A stretch of DNA of 64,000 bases from Castor canadensis (Eukaryota > Chordata > Mammalia > Rodentia > Castoridae): positions 40,779,295 through 40,843,294 of the forward strand of contig NC_133389.1 in assembly GCF_047511655.1 (NCBI RefSeq), given 5' to 3'. The notes below the pieces were generated by a model, which was not told the origin of the DNA, did not search any database, and was given only the letters and a program-made list of their open reading frames with translations. Positions 22,878 through 34,862 of the stretch are shown here, piece after piece (the first letter of the stretch is position 1; each line of letters opens with the position of its first letter). A program made the position numbers and the translations under genes.

Positions 22878-24060
22878 ATGATGGGAAGACAAAAAAGGGA
22901 TGGAAACCATTCTCCTCCCCAAAATAAATTAGTACAGGATTCAGAAGAAAATGAAGAAAAAGCATACCCAGTTCCAGACCCCAAAAAAACAAAGATAGAC
23001 TATCTCAAGGAACTCAATGAAGTGCACAAGAACACCCTGAAAGAAGAAATCCTGCAAGAAATCACTGAGAATTTCATGGAGATGTTACTAGACAAGGCCA
23101 ACCAAAACGTACAGGAGGCACTCAAGAAATTCCAAGACAATAAAAATAAAGAATATGAGAAGACACAAAAAACAAATAAGTGAACTCATAGGTGCCCTAA
23201 ATAGATACCAAAGTGAAACAGAGAACACCATAAATAGAGAGATAAGTGAATTGAGGATGAAAATTGACAGTATTAAAGAGGAAGTGACCCATGATATGGA
23301 AAATATCAGAAAAAAATGAAACAGAAATACAAAACACAATGGAAGGCCACTCCAGCAGACTAGAACAAGCAGAAGACAGAATCTCAGAACTTGAAGATGA
23401 AACAGAAATTAAAGGAAAAACTGAAGAACTATTACTCAAACAACTCAAAACCTGTGAAAGGAATATACAGAACTCACTGACTCTATCAAAAGAGCAAACC
23501 TGAGAATCATGGGTATCAAAGAAGGAGAAGAGGTACAAGCAAAAGGAATTCATAATATATTCAACAAAATAATAACAGAAAATTTCCCAAATCTAGAGAA
23601 AACTATGACCATTCAGGTACAGGAAGCCTCCAGGACACCAAACAGACTTGACCAAAATAGAACTACCCCATAACATATTATCACTGAAACAACAAGCACA
23701 GAAAATAGAGAAAGAATATTGAAGGCTGTAAGAAAGAAAAAACAAATCCCATACAAAGATAAATCATCAAAAACACAGCAAATTTCTCAACGGAAACATT
23801 AAAAGCAAGAAGAGCATGGGGTGAGGTCTTCTGGGCACTGAATGAAAATAACATCGACACTAGGATACTCTACCCAGCAAAACTATCATTCAAAATAGAT
23901 GGAGCAATAGAAGTCTTCCATGACAAGCAGAAACTAAAACAATATATAACCACCAAGCCACGACTACAAAAGATTCTTCAAAGAATCCCACACATTGAAA
24001 ATGAAAGCATACAGAACCATGAAAGGGCAGGCAGTACCAAACCACAGGAGAAGAAAAGGC
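22878..24060 (+). pseudogene. L1 ORF1 (RNA-binding chaperone), broken
   Basis: Two ATGs in tandem at 22878 and 22881 start a frame with a basic N-terminus (MMGRQKRDGN) that stops at 23181-23183. A second frame at 23291-23503 holds a heptad-rich segment (…LEQAEDRISELEDE…), the end of the ORF1 coiled coil. A third piece from about 23500 has the RRM-like part ('RIMGIKEGEE'). In the L1 family ORF1p trimerises through the coiled coil and binds L1 RNA. Here at least two frame changes and several stops separate the parts. Confidence 0.85.
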
Positions 24061-24127
24061 AAGAAAGTAGAGAGTAACATTGATTCAGCTGCACACAATC
24101 AAACCCTTAAACAAGAAAGAGAAATAA

Positions 24128-27100
24128 ATGACAGGAAGCACCACATACCTATCCATACTAACACTGAATGTTAATGGACTTAACTCCCCCATCATCAGAC
24201 ACGGTTTGGCAAACTGGATTAAAAAGAAAGATCCAACAATCTGTTGCTTATAGGAGACCCATCTCATTGACAGAAACAAGCACTGGCTTAGGATGAAAGG
24301 CTGGAAGAAGATTTACTAATCCAATGGCCCCCAAAATCAGGTAGGAGTAGTAATACTTATCTCAGACAAAGTAGACTTCAAACCTACATTGATCAAATAA
24401 GATAAAAAGGACATTCCATACTAATAAAAGGGGAAATACACCAAAAGGAAGCAATTATCCACCTATAGGCACTCAATGTCAATGCATTCAATTTCATCAA
24501 ACATACTCTGCAGGATCTAAAAACATATATAAACTCCAATGCAGTGGTAGTGGGAGACTTTAATACCCCCCATCACCAATAGATAGATCATCCAAACAAA
24601 AAATCAATAAAGAAATCCTAGATCTAAATCATACCATAGAGCAAATGGACCTAGCCAATGCCTACAGAATATTTCATCCAAATTCTGCACAATAAACATT
24701 GTTCTCAGCAGCCCATGGAACCTTCTCCAAAACTGATCATATTCTAGAGCACAAAGCAAGCCTTAGCAAATATAAGAAAATAGAAATAGGCCCATGAATT
24801 CTATTTGATCATAATGCATTAAAACTAGAAATCAACAACAAAAATAAGAGTAAAACACATGCAAACAGTTGGAAGCTGAACACATTGCTCAGTGATCAAT
24901 GGGTCATTGATGAAATAAAAGAGGAAATTAAAAGGTTCCTGGAAGTTAATGAAAATGAAAACATGACCTACCAAACCTATGGGACATAGCAGAGGCAGTC
25001 CTGAGAGGAAAGTTTATAGCCATGAGTGCATATATTAAAAAGAAAGAGAGATCCCAAATCAATGACCTAATGCTACATCTCAAACTCCTAGAAAAACAAG
25101 AACAAGCAAATCCCAAAACAAACAGAAGGAGAGAAATAATAAAAATAAGAGCTGAAATCAATGAAATAGAAACAAAAAAACCATACAAAGAATCAATGAA
25201 ACAAAAAGTTGGTTCATTGAAAAAATAAATAAGATTGACAGACCCCTGGCAAACCTGACTAAAATGAGGAGGAAAAAAACCCAAATCAGTAAAATCAAAA
25301 ATGCAAAAGGGGAGATAACAACAAACACCATGGAAATCCAGGAAATCATCAGAGACTACTTTGAGAAACTATATTCTAATAAATTTGAAAATCTTGCAGA
25401 AATGGACAAATTTCTAGATACTTATGACCATCCAAAATTGAATCAAGAGGACATTAATCACCTGAATAGATATATAACACAAAATGTAATTGAAGCAGCA
25501 ATCAAGAGTCTCCCCAAAAGAAAAGTCCAGGACCTGATGTATTCTCTGCTGAATTTTATCAGACCTTTAAAGGAGAACTGATATCAACCATGGAACTCCT
25601 TAAACTGTTCCATGAAATAGAAAGGGAAGGAATAATGTCTAACTTGTTTTATGAAGCCCAAAACAAGATAAAGACACCTCCAAAGAGGAGAACTATAGGT
25701 CAATCTCCTTAATGAACATTGATACCAAAATCCTCAATAAAATAATGGCAAACCAAATCCAACAGCACATCAGAAAGATCATTCAACATGATCAAGTCAG
25801 CTTCATCCCAGGAATGCAGGGGTGATTCCACATACGTAAATCTATAAATGTAATACAGCACATTAATAGAAGCAAAGACAAAAACCACTTGATCATCTCA
25901 ATAAATGCAGAAAATGCCTTCGACAATATCCAACACCACTTCCTGATAAAATATCTAAGAAAACTAAGAAGAGAAGGAAACTACCTCAACATTGTAAAGG
26001 CTATATATGACAAACCTACAGCCAACATCTTACTTAATGGTGAAAAACTGAAACCGTTTCCCCTAAATCAGGAACCAGACAAGGGTGCCCACTATCTCCA
26101 CTCCTATTCAACATAGTACTGGAATTCCTAGCCAGAGCAATTAAGCAAGAAGAAGGAATAAAAGAAATACAAATAGGTAAAGAAGCTGTCAAAATATCCC
26201 TATTTGCAGATGATATGATCCTATACTTTAAAGACCCAAAAAACTCTACCCAAAAACTCCTAGACACCACAAACAGCTACAGCAAGGTGGCAGGATACAA
26301 AATCAACTTTCAGAAATCATTAGCTTTTCTATACAGCAACAATGAACAAACTGAGAAAGAATGTATGGAAACAATTCCATTTACAATAGACTCAAAAAAA
26401 TCAAATACCTAGGAGTAAACTTAACAAAGGATGTGAATGACCTCTACAAGGAGAACTACAAGCCCCTGGAGAAAGAGATGGAGGAAGCCTACAGGTGGAG
26501 AGATCTCCTGTGCTCATGGATTGGTAGAATCAATATAGTAAAAATGGTTATACTACCAAAAGCAATTTACATGTCTAATGCAATTCCCATGAAAATCCCC
26601 ATGATATTCATCACAGAGATTGAAAAATCTACCCTAAAATTCATTTGGAAACACAAGAGACCACGAATAGTCAAGGCAATACTCAGCAAAATGAGCAATG
26701 CTGGAGGCATCACAATACCTGACTTCAAATATATTACAAAGCAATAGCAATAAAAACAGCATGGTACTGGCACAAAAACAGACGTGAAGACCAGTGGAAC
26801 AGAATAGAGGACCTGGATATGAATCTACACAGCTATGCCCACCTTATTTTTGACAATGGTGCTAAAAATAAGTGATAGAGAAAAGACAACCTCTTCAACA
26901 AATGTTAGGAAAAGTGGTTATCCAACTGCAAAAAACTGAAACTAGATCCATGTTTATCATTCTGTGGTAGTATCAACTCAAAATGGATAAAGGACCTCAA
27001 TATCAGATCTGAAATTCTAAAGTTGGTACAGGAAAGAGCAGGAAATACTCTGGAAGCAATAGGTGTAGGCAAGGACTTCCTCAGTAGAACCCCAGCAGTT

Positions 27101-27811
27101 CAGCAACTAAGAAAAAGGATGGACAAATGGGACTACATAAAATTAAAAAGATTCTGCACAACAAAAGAAATGGTCTCTAAACTGAAGAGATTACCCACAG
27201 AGTGGGAGAAAATATTTGCCAGCTATATATTAGACAAAGGTATGATAATCAGAATATACAGGGAACTCAAAAACTAAAGTCTCTCCATAAAGGAAATGCA
27301 AATCAAAACTACACTAAGATTCTACCTCACCCCTGTTAGAATTCCCATCATTAAAAACACCACCACCAACAGGTGTTGGTGAGGATCTGGGGAAAAAGGA
27401 ACTCTCATATACTGCTGGTGGGAATGCAAACTAGTGCAACCACTTTGGAAAAAAATTTGGAGCCTTCTCAAAAATCTAAACATAGACCTGCCATATGATC
27501 CAGCAATCCTGCTCCTGGGGATATACCCAAAGGAATGTGACACAGGTTACTCCAGAGGCACCTGCACACCCATGTTTATTGTAGCACTATTCACAATAAT
27601 CAAGTTATGGAAACAGCCAAGATGCCCCACTACTGATGAATGGATTATGAAAATGTGGTATTTATACACAATGGAATTTTACTCAACCCTGAAGAATAAA
27701 ATCCTATCATTTGCAAGTAAGTGGATGGAATTGGAGAACATCATGCTGAGCGAATTTATCCAGGCTCAGAAGACCAAAAATCATATGTTCTCCCTCATAT
27801 GCAGACTTTAG
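24128..27811 (+). pseudogene. L1 ORF2 (endonuclease/reverse transcriptase), broken
   Basis: ATG 24128 opens the apurinic-type endonuclease domain (…LTLNVNGLNSP…), but TAG at 24251-24253 ends it. The frame resumes repeatedly: endonuclease end at 25022-25228, RT start at 25264-25581, palm at 25889-26116. The catalytic FADD motif is at 26203-26214. The thumb region (26361-26747) follows an A-run frameshift near 26393-26400. The C-terminal part is at 27023-27277 and 27434-27811. The catalytic motif is kept while the reading frame is not. Confidence 0.88.
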
Positions 27812-28178
27812 TTCTAGGGTAAATACAGCAATGTTGTTGGACTTGGGTCACATGACATGGGGAGAGCACACACAGGAGGTATGGGAAACCCAAAACATGA
27901 TAGTATTTGATGTCCCCACTGCAGAGGAACTAATACAGAAACCTTAAAGTGATAGATGTCAGTATAAGAAGGTATTAGGAACTAGTGAGAAGGTCAGTTA
28001 GAGAGGAATCAACTTGGGATATAACACATTTGTACATGGAAGCAATGCTAGGAATCTCTCTGTATAGCTATCCTTATCTGAACTAGCAAAAACGCTTTGT
28101 TTTTCTTATTATTGATTATACATTCTCTTCAACAAAATTAGAGATAAGGGCAGAACAGGTTTTGCCTGGAAGCGAGGT

Positions 28179-28216
28179 GGGGTGTGGGGAAGAGGGAGGG
28201 GGCGGGGGGAGGGGAA
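28179..28216 (+). other. G-rich tract in L1 3' UTR (possible G-quadruplex)
   Basis: Runs of three to six G residues (GGTGGGGTGTGGGG, GGGAGGGGGCGGGGGG, AGGGG) occur within 38 bases, enough for a four-tract quadruplex. Such polypurine tracts are a known feature of L1 3' UTRs. The complementary C-rich form is at 944-1010. Confidence 0.75.
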
Positions 28217-28275
28217 GAAATGACCCAAACAATGTATGCACATATGAATAAATGAATAAAAGAAGGATTAATGTA

Positions 28276-28513
28276 TATGAGAAAACAATGCTGATAACTC
28301 AATGGATTTCCATTAAGTGGACCACTTCTGCCATTAGCACCTAGATTGGGAAACAGAATGTTATTAGCATCAAAAATCCCTTCATCTTTACTAGTTACTA
28401 CCACAAAAGGTACTTCTCTCCTGACTTCTAGTACAATAGATTAGTTTGACTGTTTTTGAAAAACATCCTCGGGGTTTAGTTTGATTTCTTACTTGTGCTA
28501 ACTTCTACACTTG

Positions 28514-28557
<44 letters not shown>

Positions 28558-29080
28558 TATTTGGATATCTCTGTTGGTACACTCATGACTCCAATTGTGG
28601 ATGTTCTCCTCTACAGAGAATTTGAACTTATTTTTTATTAAAAAGCAGATGGGAAGGCCAATATAATGACTGTTAAGCTCCATTCAAGTTCTTTGGACTA
28701 ATACGGGAGTTTAAGGCACAGCTCCCTGTGTGCTGCTGGCCTAATATTCAGTGTCCCTATTATAATAATGATACTGACTTTGCTCATAGGAAAATCTAGC
28801 CCTTGGGTGTGCTGACTGCTCATTGATCAGTTTTTAGATGACTTCTTTTGGAGGGGGAGTGTGATATAGACTCATCAGCCAGTTATATAATGCAAGCTAT
28901 GCATTGGGGAGCCTTGTGTTGTTTTCCAGCAGAAAGAACTCTTGGAGTCTCTGGACAATTATAGCATTAGAAGGAGAAAACCACATTAATTTTATTCTTA
29001 AAATGTATACATCAATATTACACCTCTATCTTGACTGGTGTAGTTAAAAAAAGTGTGCCAGTGTCATTACTTTATATATA
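28276..29080. other. Intergenic stretch with microsatellite
   Basis: No gene and no named repeat apart from the (GT)n tract at 28515-28556. Confidence 0.45.
28515..28556. repeat. (GT)n microsatellite
   Basis: About 20 uninterrupted GT units. The antisense open frame at 28498-28683 is read through it and is not a gene. Confidence 0.95.
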
Positions 29081-29175
29081 TTTTTTCTTTTCTTGGTGAT
29101 ACTGGGATTTGAACTCAGAGCCTTGTGCTTGGTAGGCAGGTACTCTCACGCATAAAGTCATGCCCCCAGTCCTCA
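29080..29175 (-). mobile_element. ID-type SINE half, antisense
   Basis: 'ttggtgatactgggatttgaactcagagccttgtgcttggtaggcaggtactctcacgcataaagtcatgccccc' is the antisense ID half, with a B-box remnant 'gatttgaactc'. Confidence 0.8.
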
Positions 29176-30569
29176 TCACTTCATATTTCTTAACTAACTG
29201 ATTCTGATAAATGATATGATTTTCTGTTCTTTTAGAAAAGAATGGTCATATGAATATTTTATGAGAATTTTTAAAGGATAAGAAATGAAATCCATTCAGT
29301 TTACCTGGAACTAGAAAATTTAATTGTCCTATAAGATGGATATTTAAATGACTTTTAGTCAAAGAAGGTTTTGAGTTTTCAAATTTCATGTGGGTTTTTT
29401 TCTCTAAATGAACATATACATATGCAAATATTCTCCAAAACATAGCTGTCTTCATAACCCATTTTCTACTACTGATACTCTGTGAGTTGTACCATCTTCC
29501 TCTTCCTCTTCTTTCTGGGGTTTTGTTTCAACCATCACAGTTTTGATTACTTCATAGCTTCATTGTACATATTGGGGCTGTGACTAAAATATCTCATCCC
29601 ATATCTTGTATGAGATATTAGACAATTTTTATGTCATGCCCAAATGTAAGTTGATGATCAATTCAATGTAAAAGTAGTGTTTCTTTAAGAGAAATGGAAC
29701 TGTGGCACCTCCATGTTGGTGCTCTGCTTGACCAGGTTAGCACCATCAGAAAAGTGGATGGCTTAGCTAGAATCACCTAAGAGGTATTTTGTGCACAGAA
29801 CTTGAGCACCTAATTTTTAAAATTAGCTTTCATTTCCAAAACTCAACATAAACTACAATAAGAACTTAAAATTTGGAACCTCTAAACACTTACTATGCTG
29901 TTTTGATCAAGTAACTTAATTAAAGACATTCTTAAATAGTTGGACTATAGTTGTTATAGAAGTAAAAAGATAAGAGAAATCTAAAATTTTGACTCTGCTC
30001 TTCAATCCTATTGCTATGGTCCCAATGAAATAAGAGGAGTTATTCCTTCTGTTTCACTTATTTCAAAGTTAGTATTGTTGCTGCTATTTTATAGATTCTT
30101 ATGACTGAGCTGAGATGGTGTCCCTGTAAAAACTATTTCTAGAGCCTATAGTTTCAGCCAAGAAATCTCTGTGTGCCATTCTTGTCATTTTTATACTGCA
30201 AGTTTTAAGACAAATGTCCTAAAATGATTAATCATGTATTATAAATAAAAGAAAAGGCTAGATAATGATGGTAAAATATGAATTGGTTCACACAATAGAA
30301 ATCACAGTAAAACCTGGAAACAAGAAAAAATATAATAGGAATTTGACAGAGGTATATTGCTTTGTCTTCTCAAAAAACTTTTTATCATGACAAAATATTC
30401 TAAAAATAATCTAGAAATTTTCCAATAGTACTGTCCACTGAGCTGAAGATGAATATGTGGATTACTGTTTTAAGACATATATTTTGGAAGAAAAGATAAG
30501 CCATATGGCTAGTGGGAAATAAAGCAATATTTGGGGCCAGAAAAAAATGTATTTTCTTCTCTGTTACAG
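29176..30569. other. Intergenic, repeat-poor
   Basis: About 1.4 kb without a repeat family that I recognise and without a long open frame. Confidence 0.4.
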
Positions 30570-30725
30570 GGACATGAACACCAGACTGTTAACTTTGGAC
30601 TTTGTCATAGTTATAGCATCTAGATGAAAATGTCGGGCGGCTGAACATTGAATGAATCCATATTTGGCTGACAAAATACAAGAACTGGATGTATCATAAG
30701 CTTGTTCATACAGAATTTTCTAAAG
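30570..30725 (+). other. Noncoding exon-like unit upstream of NOL4
   Basis: A pyrimidine-rich tract ending in ...ttctctgttacag (AG at 30568-30569) precedes, and AAAG|GTAAGAATT (GT at 30726-30727) follows. Both match consensus splice sites well. The 156 bases between have stops in all three forward frames (TAG, TGA, TGA), so it would be untranslated. It lies on the NOL4 strand in a repeat-poor zone. It could be an upstream noncoding NOL4 exon or a lncRNA exon, or a chance pairing of sites. Confidence 0.35.
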
Positions 30726-31840
30726 GTAAGAATTAAAAAGAAACTAAGCAAATCAACTAGACTATCAAATTTAACTTATTCATACTATACACACTTAAAT
30801 ATTCATGGAAATTAAATTCTGGCCAATGCATAATATTTAATGATGGTCTCACCACACATAAATATTAATTGGGATCAGATGGCAAATATATTACAAATCT
30901 TTTCTTTTGGAATACAGGTATCGATACCTTACAATTCTGTGCTTTAGTAATGGCAGTCATGAAAATCACAACACTATTTAAACTCAAAAATATTTCTGAA
31001 CCAAAGGATACTTAGAGCATACTAAAGATGTGATCATTTCAAAGTTATTTAGGGGAAGAGTCAATAGAAAGAAAGTCAACTAATAAAACTTATTTGTGAT
31101 CATATTTATACACTCCCAAATTTTTTGATTTGCATATGCAGGACATTACTACTCTAACTTTCTTATGTTTCACTTTGAAGAGTTAATAGGTTATATGACC
31201 ATCAAATTTCTGGTTGAGTTGGTTATTTGCTTCCTTTTACCACTTCTTTTCTTTGGAAAGATTACTAATAGACCATTAAACATCTAAATGCATAATGATG
31301 CTCAGAACCCCCTGGTTTCAAAGTAGCAGGTTCATCCATCATAATTTCCAGTCTTGCTAAAGGGATTAGATTCTGTTCCTTAGTGGCAGATTTGTTCTTA
31401 AGCTAGCATCATATATCAGATTTCCACTTTCGCATATTTCCAGGTATCTATCAGTCTAAATCTAGAATAAATCTAACCAAAATCAAATGATTCAACTCTT
31501 TACTATTTAAGTTTTAAATGATTTTAAGGCCATGTGGCTGTCACTAACAGCTTAGATCAAGTGAAGGACTGATTCAAATTGCCTTGCTGTTTTTCTCAGA
31601 CATTTCCCACTACCAGTATTATACCAATGGAAGCCAACTTTTGCTACTCATTACTTGACATCCTATTTTAGTCATAGTACATTGGCATATACCAAATCAA
31701 TATTTAAAAAATGGAGGCTTTCTCTTTTGTGGGGGGAATGTGGGTAGAGATGATGTCATTCATTCCTATGGATTTACATTCCCTATTTATATTGCTAGTC
31801 CAGACTCTTCACTGTAGTTCAAGCTTCTAAATTCAAATGC
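30726..31840. other. Intergenic, repeat-poor
   Basis: No gene or named repeat seen. Confidence 0.4.
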
Positions 31841-31844
31841 CTAC

Positions 31845-33155
31845 ATGAACAACTCTCCTGGTATTTCGAATTTAACTTCTCTGAAATTAAATTCTTTCTT
31901 CCTGCCTCTCCACCCCAACCTGCTTCTGCTCCTCCTTCAGCCTCCAACTCCCAATCTGTTCCTCCCCCAAACTCCACTCTCTAAGTCCATGGCTTCACTA
32001 ACCACACTAGTAAAGCCAGAAACCATAGTTATCCATGAATCAATCCTTTCTCTTATCTGCCACATGCTTTCCAATAGTGTATTAGCCCATTTGTACTGTT
32101 ATAACAAAATACCATAATAACAGGTGGCTTATAAACAAGGAAAACATTTTTTCGTATAGTTCTGGAGTTTGGGAAGTCAAAGATCAAAGTGCTGGCAGAT
32201 TTGGGTATCTGATGGATGAGAACCTTTTTCATAGATAGCTACCTTTCTGCTGCAACTTCACATGACAGAAGGGGAAAAGGACCACCTGTTTTTATAAGGG
32301 TACTAATCCTACTCTGAGATGAACTCTTATAATTCAGTTACCTCCCCAAAACCTCACTTTCTAATACTATCATCTTGCAGGTTAGGATTTGAACATGGGG
32401 CCAAAACATTCACTCCATTGCTATCTGCAAGACTTCTACCCTTAAAATATCTTCAACCTATCACTTCTCTCCATCTACCTCCATGTTAACTCCATCACAT
32501 TGTTTTATGTAAGCTACAACAACTCTTGCAAGTTTTCTAAGTGGTTCTTTTGTTTCCATGTATATTGCCTTCCAATCATGTCTCTTGAAATTAGCTAGTA
32601 AAACTCACGAAAATGCATGTCATATAATTCTGTTCACTCTATTTTTCACATTGGACCAGCAATAAAACACAAACTCCTCATCATGGCAAGCACTGTCCTG
32701 AAAGATCTGGCTGTGGGGTATTTCTGGGACCTCATCTTCTGTTTTCTTCCAAGATCAAAAAGCTCTAGTTTCACAGGCCTTCTCAGACATGCCAAGAACT
32801 CTTTTACTCTAGGATCTTTGTGCTTTGCCTATAGTCCCCTTTCTGAACTTTTCAGAAAGTCAACTCCTTTCCATCCTTCAAGTCTTATAATATTATGTAT
32901 TCAGAAAGGACTTCCCTGAGCTCACCAATCCCCTCTACCCTGTCATTGGTTTTTCTCACAGCACCATTATTTTCTCTCCAAGTGCTAACTTCAAGGTGTA
33001 ATTATTTATTTCACTGTTATGTATTTTCCTTAGGAAGCTTTTAAGTTTTATGAGATGACAGCCATGTATACACAACCATCTTATTGACCACTTTAACTCT
33101 AGAGCCTATTGAGTAATTGGCACTGAGTGACTATTTGCTAAATGAAAGTATAACT
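31845..33155 (+). mobile_element. L2 LINE fragment, split by an MLT1 LTR
   Basis: C/T-rich text typical of mammalian L2: 'cctgaaagatctggctgtgggg', 'cacaggccttctcagacatgccaagaactc', 'ctttgtgctttgcctatagtcccctttct', 'aggacttccctgagctcacc', 'atgagatgacagccatg' and the end 'actgagtgactatttgctaaatgaaag'. The MLT1 at 32079-32440 lies inside it. The open frames at 31845-32117 and 32617-32919 are L2 relics. Confidence 0.7.
32079..32440 (-). mobile_element. MLT1-type MaLR LTR, antisense
   Basis: 'tattagcccatttgtactgttataacaaaataccataataacaggtggcttataaac...ttctggagtttgggaagtcaaagatcaaagtgctggcag' is the antisense end of an MLT1 LTR. It continues through 'ttataagggtactaatcct' and 'acctccccaaaacctcactttctaatactatcat'. 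A second copy, truncated, is at 62670-62910. The LTR stands alone, with no internal viral genes. Confidence 0.75.
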
Positions 33156-34350
33156 AAATAGATCAATGAGAGTGTGTTTATTTTTGGAACTCTGATTTTA
33201 TGATTACAGATTTTATCTTGTTTGCATTGTCACATTTTGTTGATGAATCAAGTGTTGTGTGAATTTGTGATTGATACTAAAATGCAAGATTTTCTATAAT
33301 ATACAAACTGACCATAAAGTTTAAAGTTTTATTTTTCTTACTAAACTCATCTTGATTAGGGGTTAATTTGAGGGTTTTTAAATTAAAAAATGTAATTTTC
33401 AATGTAGCAATTTTTGTCTTCTTCTCCTTCTCCTTCCTTTCTCTGCCTGCCAGGCCAACAGGATACTTGGCCCAAGTTAGACACAGATTAAGGATTGATG
33501 TTAAGATATGGAGTGCAGAACCAGTTTTTTGGTGAGATACACTCTTTGAAGAGGCAATTCAGAAAAAAAAAAAAAACCCAAGTTAAATTCGAGGCAGCCT
33601 CTTCATAGGAATCATATAGCTGAACAAGGGGCTCAGTGTGACTCTTGAGCTGGAGCTAGGAAGACTTAACTCTAGAAAAGTTTAAAAGAGAAAAAGGAGT
33701 TCAAATGATTTGCTGAAGTAGATTTTAGATTTTGTCAGGCTTTTTCACTCTGAGGTGGGCAAAATATAGCCAAAGGTGTTGACTCAGCTAGCTCAATCTT
33801 TAATGCACACAAACATAGAGTAGATCACCGTTCAGGTGATCAGGTACTGAGGCAAGAGAATCTTCAGAGCTTTGAGAAGATTGGCTCTTGAAGTCCTAGG
33901 ATTCTATTCCTTTGCTCTAATTTGAATATTCTTTCAGTAATTAATCATTTACCTCTTCCTTCTCCAATGAATGCATTTTTTATGATCTATATCAGATTTG
34001 TGGGCTTTTCATATTTGTGGGGCTTCCTTTCAAATGTAGTTAATAGAAGTGAGAGCAAATGACATATTTGTTTGAGTTCTTTATGTAGAGGTCATTCTGA
34101 TACATTAAGTTTCAAGTATAGTTGTAAATATAGTATGCACATGTATATGGTAAATCCCTGGCATTGCCTTAAGAGGGGACAATCTTCATGCAAACACAAC
34201 CCAGCTAAAGTCAACAGGTTTGGAACAGGATTGCCTCTGGCTGCTTCTTTCCTCCTTTCTTTCTCTTTCTCCTTTCTTCCTTAATTTGCAAACTTAATAC
34301 CTAGTTTTTAAACACTTATTGTATATATTGTTCAAAACAAGAAAATATAA
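33156..34350. other. Intergenic with one weak exon-like unit
   Basis: A strong pyrimidine tract ending in ...ctctgcctgccag (AG 33452-33453) and a donor-like G|GTGAGA at 33532 bound 78 bases (33454-33531), with one of three frames open. The downstream A-run (33562-33576) and the rest show nothing recognisable. Confidence 0.3.
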
Positions 34351-34767
34351 ACTTTTCAAGAGTCTTCCAATCAATAACTGATTATTGGATAAAGAAAATG
34401 TGGTACATGTATACAATGAAGCATTATTCAGCCATAAAGAAGAATGAAATTATATCATTTGCAGGAAAATAATGGACGTGAAGCTCATCATGTTAAGCAA
34501 GTTAAACCAAGCTGAGAGACAAATATTGAATGTTATCTCTCATATTTGGAATCTAGACCTAAAATAATAATGAAACATGATTTTAAAAGGGGTACTGTTT
34601 AGGGGAGAGCCAGCAAGTGGGAGAAAGGAGAGGGTGACTGTTGGAAAGGGTGTGAATATAATAGAACTAAGATAGCAAAATGAAACCCACCAAAAACTGT
34701 CACAGGAGGAAAGAGGAGGAAGGGTAGTCAAGAAATAGTAATGAAGATGGGCTGAATTTAATCAAAG

Positions 34768-34808
<41 letters not shown>

Positions 34809-34862
34809 TAGTAAATATTATAATAAAACCCCTTTGTACAATTAATAAAAAATTAAGACAAC
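34350..34862 (+). mobile_element. 5'-truncated L1 3' end
   Basis: The ORF2 C-terminal text ('aaatgtggtacatgtatacaatgaagcattattcagcc', 'ggacgtgaagctcatcatgttaagcaagttaaaccaagctgagagac') runs into a 3' UTR ending 'gtaaatattataataaaacccctttgtaca'. A (TA)n microsatellite at 34768-34810 sits in its 3' UTR. It is a different subfamily from the 21876 L1. Confidence 0.8.
34768..34810. repeat. (TA)n microsatellite
   Basis: About 16 TA units followed by CACATATATA, within the L1 3' UTR. Confidence 0.95.

Larger units (their letters stand above)
21876..28261 (+). mobile_element. Nearly full-length rodent L1 retrotransposon, inactive
   Basis: The order is complete: 5' UTR (about 21876-22877), ORF1 region (22878-about 24060), ORF2 region (24128-27811), and a 3' UTR with a G-rich tract (about 28179-28216) and an A-rich end with AATAAA-like words (28246-28261). 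The imperfect direct repeats GAAGATTAATGTA (21863-21875) and GAAGGATTAATGTA (28262-28275) fit a target-site duplication. The length of about 6.4 kb is that of a full L1. Several stops and frameshifts break both genes, so it cannot move on its own. Confidence 0.88.

Noticed and set aside
22204..23553. Antisense open frames rich in Phe/Ser/Leu over the L1 5' UTR and ORF1
   Set aside because: They are complements of A-rich L1 sequence. No domain and broken by the L1's own pattern.
31845..32919. Leu/Ser/Pro-rich frames of 90-100 codons
   Set aside because: They fall in L2-derived sequence and do not continue an L2 frame over any length.
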